64,000 bases of DNA from Fasciolopsis buskii (taxonomy: Eukaryota; Platyhelminthes; Trematoda; Plagiorchiida; Fasciolidae). Position numbers and translations under genes: made by a program. Positions 10,587 through 22,586 of this stretch are shown here, in pieces. The stretch lies in NCBI GenBank assembly GCA_008360955.1, contig LUCM01004027.1:62001-126000 (forward strand). Direction: 5' to 3'. Under the pieces are notes generated by a model. That model searched no databases. It saw only the letters and a list, made by a program, of their open reading frames with translations, and was not told the DNA's origin. The first letter of the stretch is position 1, and each line of letters begins with the position of its first letter.

Positions 10587-10993
10587 GCCAGAGGGATGAT
10601 GTACGAGAAGAGAACCATAAAACGCCACCAATATTTGTACCAAGCACCAGAGAATCCTTTCAAAGCGACCATAACGAGAGCTAGGATGACAACAAGTGCG
10701 AATAATAATTTGATAATATTGTTGATTTCCCGATCGATTTTTCCCATTTTCGTTCGCACTCGACTGGAATTCATTACAGCCCGTGTCTCCGCACCAGTGT
10801 AAATGACCAAACCAACCGCACTGCCTGTAGCAAGTACTGTGTTTGACCATGCCGTGTGATCGAGATTCAGTGAGACTTCTGTGGACTCAACAGACTGATC
10901 TCCAACACCAATGACTGGTGTGATATCGGTCCGTGCAAACGTCCCTTCAAAGCTGTGTATGTTCTGTCGTGGTGCCTCAGCGAACACCTGAGC
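10587..10993 (-). CDS. ATP9: ATP9-type P4-ATPase, A-domain/TM3-TM4 exon
   Basis: 407 nt between a CAG acceptor (AG at 10995-10994, with a CTAAC branch-point-like sequence upstream) and a GTAAGT donor (10586-10581). It encodes AQVFAEAPRQNIHSFEGTF, GLVIYTGAETRAVMN, KMGKIDREINNIIKLLF, the hydrophobic TM3 segment LLFALVVILALVMVAL, then YKYWWRFMVLFSYIIPLA at the start of TM4. The VFAEAP-xxx-HxFxGTF and YTGxETR-MN signatures are diagnostic of P4-ATPases. The final two bases join the next exon to give IIPLALRVN, where the usual family motif is PISL. A second in-frame acceptor lies 6 nt downstream. Confidence 0.96.
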
Positions 10994-11499
10994 CTGCGCG
11001 TGTTAGCATCAGAAAAGAAGGCGTATTGGTACGGAATTGTATGAGGCATCAGGAAAAGAGCAAACATCTATGCTGTAAATATCTAGGAGAATATTTCATG
11101 GAGGGACGTTGTGAACGAGGACTGTAAAGATTCTAAGGCACATGAGCGGTTAAAAACTAATAACTAGGCAAAAGAATAAACTGGAATATTCCGTTCACTC
11201 TCGCTTAGACGGGAGACAGTTGAGTGACTGGAGTTGCAAAACATCATGGTGATGACAAAACTGAATGCATTACAACCGGCAAATTTGGCGGGAGACATGA
11301 AAAATACTGCTGATCTTTGGCTGGTTAGCATATGGAACTCACCAAGAGCTTGTGATTAGTAAAGAGCCAAAGACCAAGTCATTCTTATCGATTGCTTTCT
11401 CGACTTGAACATTGTCAGTACACCTAACCCAAGAGTTTAGTTAAGTTCAACCGTCTACAACCTTTACCAATGCACCCACGTACTCCGATTTTGGTTGCC

Positions 11500-12972
11500 A
11501 CCTCACAACAACAATAACTGATCAAAAGAAGAATAAACGAGGAACAAAAAAAGGTTAAATGCATGGTGATAAGTTAAAGAACAATAAATGTGACATTTTG
11601 CCATATCAACTATTGTCTCTAACTGTGGCTTCGGCGGATCCAGTGGACTCAACCTCGGAATTCTGCCTGTAAAGCGCGGTTTAGTTTGATCCATTTTATA
11701 CAACAACTAAAGGTGCATCAACGCCTGCCGATTTTGGTTTCCTTACTCCTCCTTAAACAGTTTACTCGAGATCGAAATAAACTGAGACCCAGTCTAACAG
11801 TAAACATTCGGTTTGTATGGTCAGAACGATACCAACGCCAAACTGGCCACGAGCTCTTGAAAACGGGTCACCCGACATGCAAAGAGTGAGACGAGAACCA
11901 AGAGGAATGATAACGGAAGTGGAATCTTGCATAGGTGTTTCGGAGATAGCATATATCTTGTTCTGAAAGTTTCAAGAGTTCTATCAGGGGCTGTTTGTTG
12001 TCGTTTGGTATTCGAACACTGCACGTGGCCAAATTAAGTGAACACAGGCTTAGATAGTCCGCTCCATTTAGTCTCCATTGATGCTACCACTCGATAGATC
12101 TACCGAACCGCAATGGTTCGTGACATCGTGTAGGGGTTCTACATCGGGAGAAAAAAAAGTGAGTAAGATCCCTCAAAGAAAGGGTGAAGGGGGAGTTTGG
12201 ACAAGAGATACTTTGCGGCTGCCAACGCCGTAGAAATGGGTTTTCTTTCGATACCTTAACCGGACCATTTGACTCTAAAGTCTCCTTACTACAAGACGTG
12301 GAGCGTTAATGCAACACTAAAACTGAACAGTAGCCCAATAATCACCACCAGTCTTGTTCAAAGGAATGGTCCGTGCGGTCCTGATTATCGTATGCGACGA
12401 TCAATGCAATTTCGGATTAGTTTTCTTTGTGCAACTTACTGGGAATGGCAAGCAGCACTGCTACGCGACCCAGTCGCTAAGCGGAAGAACGGCTAGAGTA
12501 TTCACCCAAATCTTTGGTTCACACAAGAACTTGTCCACAAGACAACGGGGAGTAACTGAGTAGAAGCCCATTTGCTTAAATCGATGGTTACCTGTTCATT
12601 GTTTTCGAATGATTTTTCAGTCCAAATCAACTCCAAACCTGGAGGGCCAAGAGGTTACCTTTTCAGCCCTCCACACATTGAACTATCTGACTTGACTGAA
12701 TTTTCGCTTTGAGGTAAGCCGTTCTGTATAACTCGTTGAATCATGGAGGCGAACAAGCCGTCAAGGTGCAGTGTCACTGCGATAGAGGTCGATCTGCATC
12801 CTACCCGGTGCGTCCCCTGGTTTCCCATGTAAGGCTGACCACCACATTGGAAGCTGCCCGCTAGTGAGGTAAGTTTAGCATCAACAAATATACGGCCGCG
12901 GAAAGCCATCCGTACTGTCGACAAAGCGGTGGGTTTTCGCATGACAAGCACTCTCTCTATAAAATGCCACAA
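11500..12972 (-). mobile_element. Decayed LINE with internal deletion
   Basis: Three pieces lie in element order on the minus strand. At 12972-12655 is a segment matching the LINE 5' leader seen at 32.70-32.90 kb (shared core GATTCAACGAGTTATACAG versus GATCCAACGAGCTATACAG). At about 11890-11820 is SGDPFSRARGQFGVGIVLT, matching the endonuclease start (SGDP...ARGQAGVGI). At about 11650-11600 is DPPKPQLETIVDMAKC, the C-terminal block. Most of EN and all of RT are missing. It lies in an ATP9 intron, in the gene's own orientation. Confidence 0.6.
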
Positions 12973-13437
12973 AAGTCCATTGGTGGCACTTTTATTTCAG
13001 GAATGTGACTCGCTGTCAAATAAGAACATAGCCTCTTACATTTAATGGGGAGATTGCATTCTATTAGAAACTTGTGAACTAAATTTCTAAGTCACGCCAG
13101 AAATCTGGAGAGCCTTGGGCTCCTGGTGTGAAATGATCCAAAGAAATACTAGCTAGAAAACCGGCTATCGATCTACATCTGTTAGCGAGCCTCTGGCCTC
13201 GAGCTGCTGCTTTGTGGATCATGTCTTCTGATCCGACCAAGGGCTCCGAGTAGAGCACTCTAATGCAATCTCTTGTTTGGATTTGGACAACCGGGTACCA
13301 TAAGGCCCATTAAGAGGGGCATTTGCTATAATGGACATTCAAGAGGGTTCTGGAAGAGGTGACAAGAGTGGTGGTCCTCAGATAGCGTGCTTCTTTTCCT
13401 TTTATCTCGTACTGTAGTCATTATTCAGGAGACAGTG

Positions 13438-13481
13438 GTATGCATATACATACATATATATATATATGTATATATATATAT
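13438..13481. repeat. TA/TACA microsatellite
   Basis: Interrupted TA repeat with CATA and GTATA variants. Confidence 0.85.
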
Positions 13482-13949
13482 TCTTAGAAACTTGCCAACA
13501 GGATTCACGTCTTGAAATATACGGAACACTGTTTCGTTGGGTAATAACACGGACAATGCAACACGTTTAATATCTCCCCGAACTTCAGGTACCTGCAGAA
13601 ATGTCACGCTATTCGGCAGATTGAAGTGAGGGGTAGATTTTTTAACCGAGCAAGCTTCTTTGCCCACGTTCACGTGATATGATGGGTCATTTAGTCGTGA
13701 TTGCCCGGATATCCTGGCTAGAAACTAGGCGGCAGCAAAGAAGTCACATCACAAATAACAATCAATAAACTGGTTTTGTTACCCCAGGACGCATGCCTCC
13801 TTCTCTCTTTCCCTTTCTTCCGAGTAAACTCGCCCTAGACACTGCTAACACTTCATAACTAGGCAGGCGACATGGTGTCTTCTTATTTGGGTTAATTTTG
13901 GACGGTCGGTAAAGAACTGAAAACAAGTACCACTATGTTGATTGTTGTG

Positions 13950-13967
13950 CACACACACACACACACA
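13950..13967. repeat. (CA)9 microsatellite
   Basis: Nine CA units. A shorter CA run (14044-14055) touches the ATP9 splice donor at 14055, so the donor reads GTGTGTG. Confidence 0.95.
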
Positions 13968-14055
13968 GATAGGCTGCGATACGGGAATCTGTGTTTGCAA
14001 AAGTCTATGCAGTACAATAGGATAGAATACAATACATTACAATACACACACACAC

Positions 14056-14259
14056 CTGCATATCGAATAACGCACTGGGTTCGCCTGCCTGGTTCACGAA
14101 TGCGTGTGTTGGTGGGATCGGATGCCTCAGTTTCCAATCGGTTTCACCGTCCAGTTGATCAGTACGTATGAAACAAGATCCGTTGCGATCGGAGGTCCAC
14201 ACTAGGACCATGTCCGCAGGAACCCGTTGGTCTTTGTCCAGGCGAATCAGATCACCAAC
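14056..14259 (-). CDS. ATP9: ATP9-type P4-ATPase, A-domain exon with DGET
   Basis: 204 nt (68 codons, phase 0 at both ends). The acceptor AG is at 14261-14260; the donor GTGTGT at 14055-14050 lies within a GT repeat. It encodes [39 protein letters not shown] and ends ALFDMQ. DGET is the actuator-domain loop that dephosphorylates the enzyme. VGDLI...RVPADM and [13 protein letters not shown] are near-universal in flippases. It joins in frame to the 22057 exon upstream (...TSEEIK) and the 10993 exon downstream (AQVFAEAP). Confidence 0.96.
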
Positions 14260-15359
14260 CTATAAATGGAATGGAAAAAAACAGGAGAATGAAAAGAAAG
14301 ACAAAAAACTGGTAGACTGCATCAGAAGTTGAGGACTATAAGATGTGAATCCCATAATCAACGTCGAAACACCACTCGTCACAGTCTCTCAGTTTAGCTT
14401 GGAGACCACATACACGGTACCAAAGCGTAAGTGGCATGTACGACTGGGTTCACCCATTCCCCTCAGAGCACTTAAAATGTGGACCCATCAGAATATAGTT
14501 AGCCAAGAACCAAATAAGGATGCCATGCAGGATGGGTCTTGTATATGAGTATTCGAAGAGAAAGCCAAGTTTATAATAATTTAATTTATAATAATCGAAC
14601 CAGTAGAAATGTCTACCAATTTCGTTTTTAAGAGTTGGTGTGACAGTAACAATGTCTACATAAAGATGAAACGTTTTCCGATGAGAATTACGGCGGAATC
14701 AGACTGGAACATGTCACATTCGAATTAATCACCAGGAAGAAGTCTCCGCTGATTACTCGACGTTCATGAACGACGAACGTCTGACAATCAACCAGAATTC
14801 AGACCCACCAGAGTTGCGTTAACCTACCAACCACAAGTTTCAGAAGGAACATATGCTATCAAAAGACCCAAAACCATAGCCTATTCGAATCATTCGTTGC
14901 TACCGCCACAGATAGTGCAGTAGCTGACTTTTCCAGACAATCGAGTCTTATTTTCTCGGTAAAATGTGGTTTTTCATAAACGTCAACAGGTCATTGCCAC
15001 TGTTCACCCGACTCCAACACTAAAGTTGGTGCCTGACAGTCAGCGTATCAAACCCAGTAAGTACAACTAATCACCTTAAAATACACGTTAGCGAGAAAGA
15101 GTAACAACATTCCATGTGAATAACTTCGAAAACTTGGAGGATTCGAATCCGACTCTGAGATGATTTGGAAATAGAACAACCCTTGGTCACCAGTTGCCAT
15201 ACAGACAGAAAGCGGGTTTCTTATAATACGTTGGCAAATGCCTCCAATCCAACTTGATGGCAAAAGCAGAATGGAACACCGCATTTTGTGAGACAGAAAG
15301 ATTGCAGACTTCAACACCGATCCACCAGTTCGCGTCACAAAGAGACAGCACAAGGACGC

Positions 15360-16069
15360 GTTATGACGACGTGCGTGCCTCCAAGACCCAAGCGATACAC
15401 ATACAGGATGGCTTATCTAAAGCCTAAGATCAAATCATGCCTGAAACGTCAATGGGTGCACGTCTGAAGAAGCAGTCTGCAGGTCGTGGTTGATTTGACC
15501 AGAAACTCAATCGCAAAATCCAGTGGGAGAATAATCAGTCAGAGTAGACTAGCTTCCACCCATCCACTCCCTGGTGCCTTTCAGACACGATCTCGTCTGA
15601 GTCGAACGCTTTCGTTGGCAATCCAAATCATTCTACTGCTTAGTAGCTGGACCGCATTGCAGTATTCGGCCAAAAACCTCAATGAATAGGATGAACACGG
15701 TAAATTCCATACGGCACCGGTCACCACGCAGGATAATCCGCGCCGCGTTACCCATTGCTTCCAGCACGGTGGGTAGTGATAAGCATATGGTTGCTCCGAG
15801 TTCTTGTGCGGATTTTAACGTTCACTATCTTGAATCAAAGAATCCGGTTAGCGTTCCAAAATAAAATCCATTTTGAGAAATAGGCAATGGCGAACTATCG
15901 ATCATCCCAATACATCAGACGGACATCCTTTATAATTCCCATTCTTTCAATGCAAGAAACAACCAAGATTCCACGAAGTATTGCGAGTTGATAAATTTAT
16001 CTGATGATAGCATTAGTGAAAAAGGATGGAACAGTTTGGGCGCATTATTTCAACCCGTGTTTAGTTTAN
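15360..16069 (+). mobile_element. LINE 5' leader and ORF start
   Basis: An imperfect reverse complement of this segment occurs at 32191-32690, where it runs straight into the LINE ORF. In both places the end encodes KKDGTVWAHYFNPCLV, which in this LINE family immediately precedes the YLAVFSVRT start of the endonuclease domain. Here the sequence stops at an N gap instead. It is therefore the 5' end of a plus-strand LINE whose body is missing or misplaced. Confidence 0.7.
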
Positions 16070-16093
16070 NNNNNNNNNNNNNNNNNNNNNNNN
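16070..16093. other. Assembly gap (24 N)
   Basis: Short N run at a LINE/LINE boundary; the size is probably nominal. Confidence 0.98.
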
Positions 16094-19000
16094 AATTGGA
16101 TCGAAAAGTGGAAAATGTCTCAAAGCAGACAGAAAACAACTCAATCAAGCTGGGTCTTCTTTATATCAAACCTGAACTGCACACCTTAACTTGATGCGAT
16201 GGTGGGTCTCTGTGATCTTGATGAGCTAAATCAGGAGGTCCATCTTAACCGAAAAGATTCAGCTCATACCTGGAAAACTTAATAGACAGAGACCTAGCAA
16301 AGACTCTCTTTGCTGCTCCAGGTCAGGGTGTAAATCAGGAGGTTCCTCAACTTGGCACAAAAAAATATAATCACGCAGTTCCTGGATTTCCCATTCCAAC
16401 AGTTGTAAAAACAAGCAAAAAGCAAAAAGGCTTTAAAATGCAAGAAAACTGACTGACTGCGCCATCAAGCCATAAACTCCTATTGTCTACAAACCGTCGC
16501 TTTGGAAGATCTAGTGAACCCCAACCCAGTAAACTAACTACTCCTGCACGAGCCAGTCCACTGGTTAAAATTTTTCATGCCTCCCCCGTTCATCAACGTG
16601 CCAGCCTGACTCATCTTCCAGAACACCAGCCCCTCGAAGAACAGCGTACAAACAACACATTCAGCTCCGTTTAGCAAGCGCGAAACATGTCCCAAACCAA
16701 TTCACCTAATACTGAATCGGGTGCCTCTCTGGAAGAAGAACGATCAAGGACTCAGTACCTTACACTAATATTATGATATCACTGACAGAATTCTCCCACC
16801 ATATCTTGTCCCCATTAAAACACAGACAGCCGCATCAAACAAGGAAAATCTCGATAGATTTTACTCTCCACAGCCCGTTTCTGACCCGTGTAGTCCGAAC
16901 TGACTTCGCGCTGCTGCTATACTCGACCTTTAATTGACAAACCGGCATGTCAGCTTCGATGCCGCAGGTGTCCCGAAATTAGCAGATGCCAATTCCATCC
17001 GTTGTATGCGTTTGTTTTAGGATTTTGTTCCTTGCGTCGCTAACTCGAGTGCCTTCAGTCGTCGTCTCGACTATCGTCCAATGCCGCACCCGTTTATTCC
17101 AAGCGAGAATGATCAAATGGTCCTCTGACAGTTTCAACAGGCAGTTTCGCTTATTTGTCATAATCAATCGAAAAATATGAGTCCACACACGATAACGTTC
17201 TTTAACCTACTGCACTCCGTGTGACGGGCTGATTGATTGTCTATCATTAGGTCTTCGCATCGAATCCCGACCCCGCTCCTCTCTGTGTGTGACAAAATCA
17301 GACCATCTTCAATTCGTCACTGGACTTGCGAGTGCGGTTGATTTCGTGCCCGTTCTGGGGATTGTTGTCGGACCGATTCCAGGCGCGTGTGCTGTTCCAT
17401 GGAGGTCAGAGGAGTTTGTCAATCAGTCTTTTTCTTCTGGTTGAAATCCTGCTTCGTCCCGCCATAGATCATCGCAACGAAGCAAGGTGGTCTTGCACTT
17501 TTGGCATCCGCACTTTGCCTCCCCTTACACGCTTGAAGACACTTCTTTCGACGTGTGACCACCGAGTGAGATACAATTACCCGAGTAACTTAGTATTGTC
17601 CCTCTCTTAATCAAGCCTCTCCCATGTGTGAACAATTTAAGGCGTTTTGAACACTCAGTTTTGCAACAGCAATTTTATGCCTTCGAAAGATACAAAAACG
17701 CATCTCATAAAAGAAGTACACTGTCGTTTACACGAGAGAAATATGTGCGACTAACTTGAATCTTCACTCAAACTGGCACAACATCATCCGCATAAGTTCT
17801 AATTCAGCACAGTTTTCCTATCCTGAGCAGATTATGAACGTTATGGTCTCCCATAAATATCTGAATGACAAAGTTGAAAGCAAAAAGGTGAAACGGAGCA
17901 ATCTTGAAACAAAACACAACTACTCCAGTGAACTGGGGTGAAAAGATCGTTCGCATAAGCAAAAATAGCTTTCGGAGTATTCGCACACAATATAAATGAA
18001 GGAATAATTTTCTCTGACACACTTTGGTGATAGGCAGCGCCTAAGGATTGCTTGAACAATTGAGTCGAACGCCACTTTCAAAGCAAGGAATTTTGAAATC
18101 ATGGGTCTACGGTGAATGTGTCTATGTTCTTAGATCTGTTGCAAAGGGAAACTTTGGTCAATAAAACGCCGACCGGGATGGAGACCGGCTTGATTCTTGC
18201 CCGTATACCTTTAGCGTATACTAGATAATCGGCAGGAGAATAAGTGCATTGGGAACAGTCTTTCGGATCAATGTTTAACTCAATAATTCCTCTCTAGATT
18301 TCACACGAGGATCTGTCACCTTTCCTTTAAATTGGCACAATCACTAATTCACACCAACCATTATGGATCTATTCTATTACCGGGATTGATCCTAGGAGTT
18401 CTGTCAACTCCAATCGTTATCAGCCTTCAACCCACCAACCCTTGAAGAGGACTCGTAGGAATCCGTCAGTTTCATCTGCCTTATGCCTGCTCGAAAAACG
18501 CTGTTCTCACTGATCCTCCATTTCCCGGATGGCGGACATGTATCCACCTGCATTGGTTCACTTGCAAGCATAGGTGGAAAGCTCACTGTGTCCGTGGGCC
18601 AACTAAACTATTTCTCAAAGTGCTATGCTGAACGCGCTAGCCGACGGTTTCGAGAGTGAACCAGAATACGTTCTGATTCCTTAGTGATCTCGCTTACGCT
18701 CGGCCTTCGTGGATCAGTATTTGTAACCAATTGGTAAAGTTTGCCGCGATTGCGGATAGCCGCAGCTTTTCCATTCCCCTTCATTTCCCTGTCCACCACT
18801 TCTCCCGGTCATTTCTCATACTCCTGATCAGTTGACGTCTCAGGTATCTACGCGTCTCATTATATGTTGCATCCGGGGGACGAATGTGCACGCATCCAAC
18901 AGAGCAAGTGACATCGAGAACATCCACGGTTTCTTATGGTTGCCCCTGAATACATGACTTCTCTGATCTGCTCCTGGTGTTCGTTCGGATCCCGAGAATT

Positions 19001-19930
19001 TTGTTGAGAAGACAGTCGCATCGAAAGCTTCTATTGAAACTGAAGTCGGTGACTGATGCTTAGAATCAGTTGTGCAGGACGTGTGGTTTCTCGTGCTAAT
19101 GTGATCATAGACCAGGCGCAAACAAAGGCGAGCTTTAACCAAAACATGATTTGAGTCCACGGATGCGAACCAGAATGATCGGCAATCCTCGGTTGATCCG
19201 CACCACCGATGGCCGATGGCAATGTGGTCAATCTGAATACAACCATATGAAGGTGTCAGATGTGCTGATTTCGTTTGTATGACAAAATTTGGTGTTCGCC
19301 ACGAACAGTCTGTGATCAGAAGAAACTTGGATGACACGATCTCCATTTTCGGTGCGATCACCTGGGACGAAAGATCGGCCTCCGATGTACCATTGTGTCT
19401 CTGTCAAATGGTCAAGCTAGGCGTTGAAATTACCAGCAGCGACCACAACGTCCGCTGAACGCACACTTTGGATTAGTGTAGATACTTCACAGTCTAAGTT
19501 GTCTTTCGTCTCATGGGATCTGTAATCGTGGGTGCATCAACAGATATGAACAAAGAAACAACGACGCTTCAATCGACTTCTATCGACAAGTATAGAACCG
19601 TCCAGTCGAACCGCATACAACACGGGTACTGACTGAAGGCTTCCAGTCTGAACCGTGTACGCTATTCCGTAGCCCAGATTGAACCCAGCCACCAAGCCCT
19701 GACTACGGGCGCAGAAGCTGGATTTACGATTGCGGCGAAGAAAATGAAGTGAGAGATGGCGTTGTTTTTCCTGGGCTAATCGAAGGGTGATCGGAAAACG
19801 AGATACCTTGTATGCGCGTTTCGAAGAACAGCATGCACTCTGTTTTAACGAGTTCAACAGTTCTCGCTTAAAACGGTGAGCCGTGCGAACACTGAAGACG
19901 GCTAAGTCAGTTCGGACCCGACCCACTTAA
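16094..19930 (-). mobile_element. LINE (APE-type, RTE-like), copy 1 body
   Basis: Reading 19930 to 16094 on the minus strand, the parts come in element order. LAVFSVRT at about 19895. YAVRLDGSILVDRSRLKRR, part of the apurinic-type endonuclease, at about 19600. QIDHIAIGHRWCGSTEDCRS and VDSNHVLVKARLCLRL, the endonuclease end, at 19240-19100. KFLALKVAFDSIVQAILRRC, the RT palm, at about 18090. An RT fragment near 17.95-17.80 kb. Linker at 17.0 kb. The GPRD/LETIGD C-terminal block at about 16530. Many frameshifts make it non-coding. The RTE-like class is inferred from protein flavour; CR1-like is possible. Confidence 0.85.
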
Positions 19931-20079
19931 GATAGACAGATGATGTACAAAGATGTAGTGATATCGCTGACACTCCCTCAGCGGGACCAGTAAGGTGAAC
20001 CGTATATAAGATAATGAGTAGTCAAATGAAACGATATGATTTATATCTAGCACACACGTATATGCAGATTGTGCCACGG

Positions 20080-20370
20080 AAGCCACGGAGAAGGAGGAAA
20101 ACGATGAACGAGGAACAGGGAAGTAAAAGAAGCAGTATAAAGTTCACCATGACTGATATATCATCTCTTCCATTTCCTGTCACCGCATTACCGGTTATGC
20201 AACAGGTCATTCAGGGGGCCTGACATTACTCGATTGTTCAAAGGCGAGATAGAAGGCTGATTTTAAGGGCTTTGCCCCGTACCTTTGAACAAACGGTTGA
20301 ATCCAAAATGCTGAGGGACGATCTGAGGGTCTCGCAACTCACTGCGGTACTACGGGTGTTCGATCATTTC
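20080..20370. repeat. Dispersed repeat, copy A
   Basis: Shares a run of similar blocks with 23795-24060 in the same order: GAGGAAC..., AAGTTCACCA, CTGACATTACTCGA-type, GGGGCTTTGCCCC, GGACGATCTGAGGGT. It is diverged and does not resemble a family I can name. Confidence 0.55.
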
Positions 20371-22056
20371 ACACGCTCCTCGAACGAAGCCACATGCTGG
20401 ATTCCCAGGACACCCGGCTGTCACAGATATTGGTAAGCATAGCACTGCATAGCACGTAACCAGTCTGTGATTGGTTTAAACTCAGTTTAGCCGTCGCCTA
20501 TAAAATGAATACTAGTCAATAGAATAGAGCCTCAGAAATTGGCCTACATCTCCACACTGATGAAGTTCGTAAGCAGAGACCGAGACCCGGCTATTTGATA
20601 TCATAAAGAGGAATACACAGAGCGAATAGATACTTTGGAACCTGAAAACCAGCCCCCTTCTCCACCTTACTGAACAGTTCGGAGGCAAAAAGCCTGATAC
20701 CCTAAGAGGAGTTATAGATAAAACAAGGTGGAGTTGGGTAGTCGAGATTAGGTGACGAATATTCACACTGAACGCGGTGAACACAAAACATCTTGAATTT
20801 TAAACATAATCATTGCTCACTGAAGTATCGTTCTGAGGCAGAAATGCAGTAATGTGTATTTCGAAAGTGCAAAATGCCTTCTTGGTTTTCGATCACATCC
20901 AATGCGCTGGTTGCCTCTAAATGACTCATTGTGGTCGCGGGTGAGTGTCGCCGTTTCTGAGTTGCTTATTTGGCTCGAGCAAGTTTAGAAGTATCCTCAA
21001 ATGGCTACGTAACTCAAACACCACTGGGAAGACCAATCGACTGCCTTCTCAAGGCGAAGGTGCTATTGTAAAAGTGTGAGAGGACGAAAGCGAAGGTACA
21101 GTGTTCTCCAGCGGGTAGATCGTGCTTCGGAACCAAAGACGAATAGTGTACAAACTATACGGCACGATAGTTATTGGGTTTTGTGGTGGCGGGATGTACT
21201 CAGCACGAAGATGTCCAATCTCATCCGAATTTCGCAGGGACTGTACAATCAAATATCAGCTCACAACGGGCCAGGAGAATCTCATATCCCCCCACAGCTT
21301 TGCAGGCAAGACAGGGGTTACCACCCTGTGAGTTAATCCACTTCTACAATCTGAACAACTGGGTAGTGTCACCACCACAGACTCTACCCTGAACTATGAC
21401 TGGGATGAATGAAATGAAAATGCACCACGGAAGGTCAAACATCTGGTGAACCCATGCAAAATTTTCTTTCCTCCTTGTTTCATCCTGCATAGATCTCCTG
21501 CGGCGTGGTTCCCGTAAAACTTGATCTGCATACAGGTCTGCATTACAGGTACTGTTCAAAAGCTAACTGGAGAAAAAAACAAAGTACTGGACACAAATCA
21601 CCTACAACTTCCCAGTTGGAACCAGATAGGGATGATTCACAATACACCCAATAACCGGGAGAGATAAATCTCTGCAGTCAAATGAGCAACTTACAATGAA
21701 CGAACGCAAGAGCACAAACGGATTTTCGTGGGACAAGTGGCCAAATGCCTTTGCTTACACATCAGACAGCCACGCATACACGCAGTCGAAAACGTACGCT
21801 GGACTATCAGCAGAAATCGGTGGGTCGATCAGGTTTGCCTGACTTCAAAGAAGCCTTTCATATGGAATATAGGTGTAAAAATTTCACTTTATTATCTCTG
21901 AAAGCAGTTGCAATTCATTGACTGACTAGTCATTTTGGTGCACCCGTTGGGATCTAGGAGAATCACTTGAATAACCTTTATTCCTACATTCAATGTTCCA
22001 CAATTGACATTCAAAGGCCAAGATGACGAAATGGGATAGCAATTGGATAAACTTGC

Positions 22057-22311
22057 CTTGATTTCTTCACTGGTTACGCGAGTTTCTCCGCGACGCACAT
22101 ATTTGATGTATGTTGTCTGGTTTACTTCACGATCTCGAAGCCAACGTCGTATATCATCAATCGCCTCACGTATTAGGGTGACACACAGAACAAATATCAA
22201 AGGACCCCAATAGGTGTACAGAGCGCCTACCCGAAGGTCGGGGATGAACTGGCTGAGGGCCAGAATCAAGTAGATTAGATTCAAGAACACACTGAACTGT
22301 TCGAATAATAC
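22057..22311 (-). CDS. ATP9: ATP9-type P4-ATPase, TM1-TM2 exon (GC donor)
   Basis: 255 nt (85 codons, phase 0/0). The acceptor is TTTTTACAG (AG at 22313-22312). The exon ends ATCAAG and is followed by GCAAGT (22056-22051), a consensus GC-type donor. Encoded features are VLFEQFSVFLNLIYLILALS (TM1), IPDLRVGALYTYWGPLIFVL (loop and TM2), then REAIDDIRRWLRDREVN and TSEEIK. The FL-N-YFLLLA-SQ-P-LR-GALYTYW-PL pattern is specific to the ATP9/Neo1 class. Splicing at the GC donor gives [22 protein letters not shown], as the family requires; using a downstream GT would break the reading. Confidence 0.95.
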
Positions 22312-22570
22312 CTGTAAAAAGTTGGAGATAAAAATTACCACAACGTATAAAAATGACAAGCTCGAAAGAGGTCATTTGTCAACAACGGTGACAGCTTATA
22401 TGAACCAGTGATTTGACCTTCATCTAGTCAGCGGCTATCGACCACTTGGCATTAGACAATCAATCAGGTGATAAATATATTACTTATCATTTAAAATGAT
22501 AATAGAGAAATTTGATTCAAATGGATATGGTTGGAAAAAAAGATGAGATTCATAGCACCGAAGTAAATTA

Positions 22571-22586
22571 GAGAGAGAGAGAGAGA
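22571..22586. repeat. (GA)n microsatellite
   Basis: Eight GA units. Confidence 0.9.

Larger units (their letters stand above)
10994..14055. other. ATP9 intron containing a decayed LINE
   Basis: Holds a minus-strand LINE remnant (11.5-12.97 kb) and TA and CA microsatellites at 13.44-13.48 and 13.95-13.97 kb. I recognise nothing else. Confidence 0.7.
14260..22056. other. ATP9 intron (7.8 kb) holding a large LINE copy
   Basis: The longest intron between recognised exons. It contains LINE leader sequence and ORF start on the plus strand (15.36-16.07 kb), a 24-N gap, a near-full LINE on the minus strand (16.09-19.93 kb), and a moderately repeated segment at 20.08-20.37 kb. The flanks 14.3-15.3 and 20.4-22.0 kb have no recognisable feature. 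Confidence 0.75.

Noticed and set aside
17326..17610. 94-codon plus-strand ORF repeated at 29546-29851
   Set aside because: Antisense shadow of the LINE; it repeats only because the LINE copy does.
15985..19930. Twin-priming inversion of a single LINE insertion
   Set aside because: The inverted 5' piece lies on the 3' side of the body, the wrong side for twin priming.
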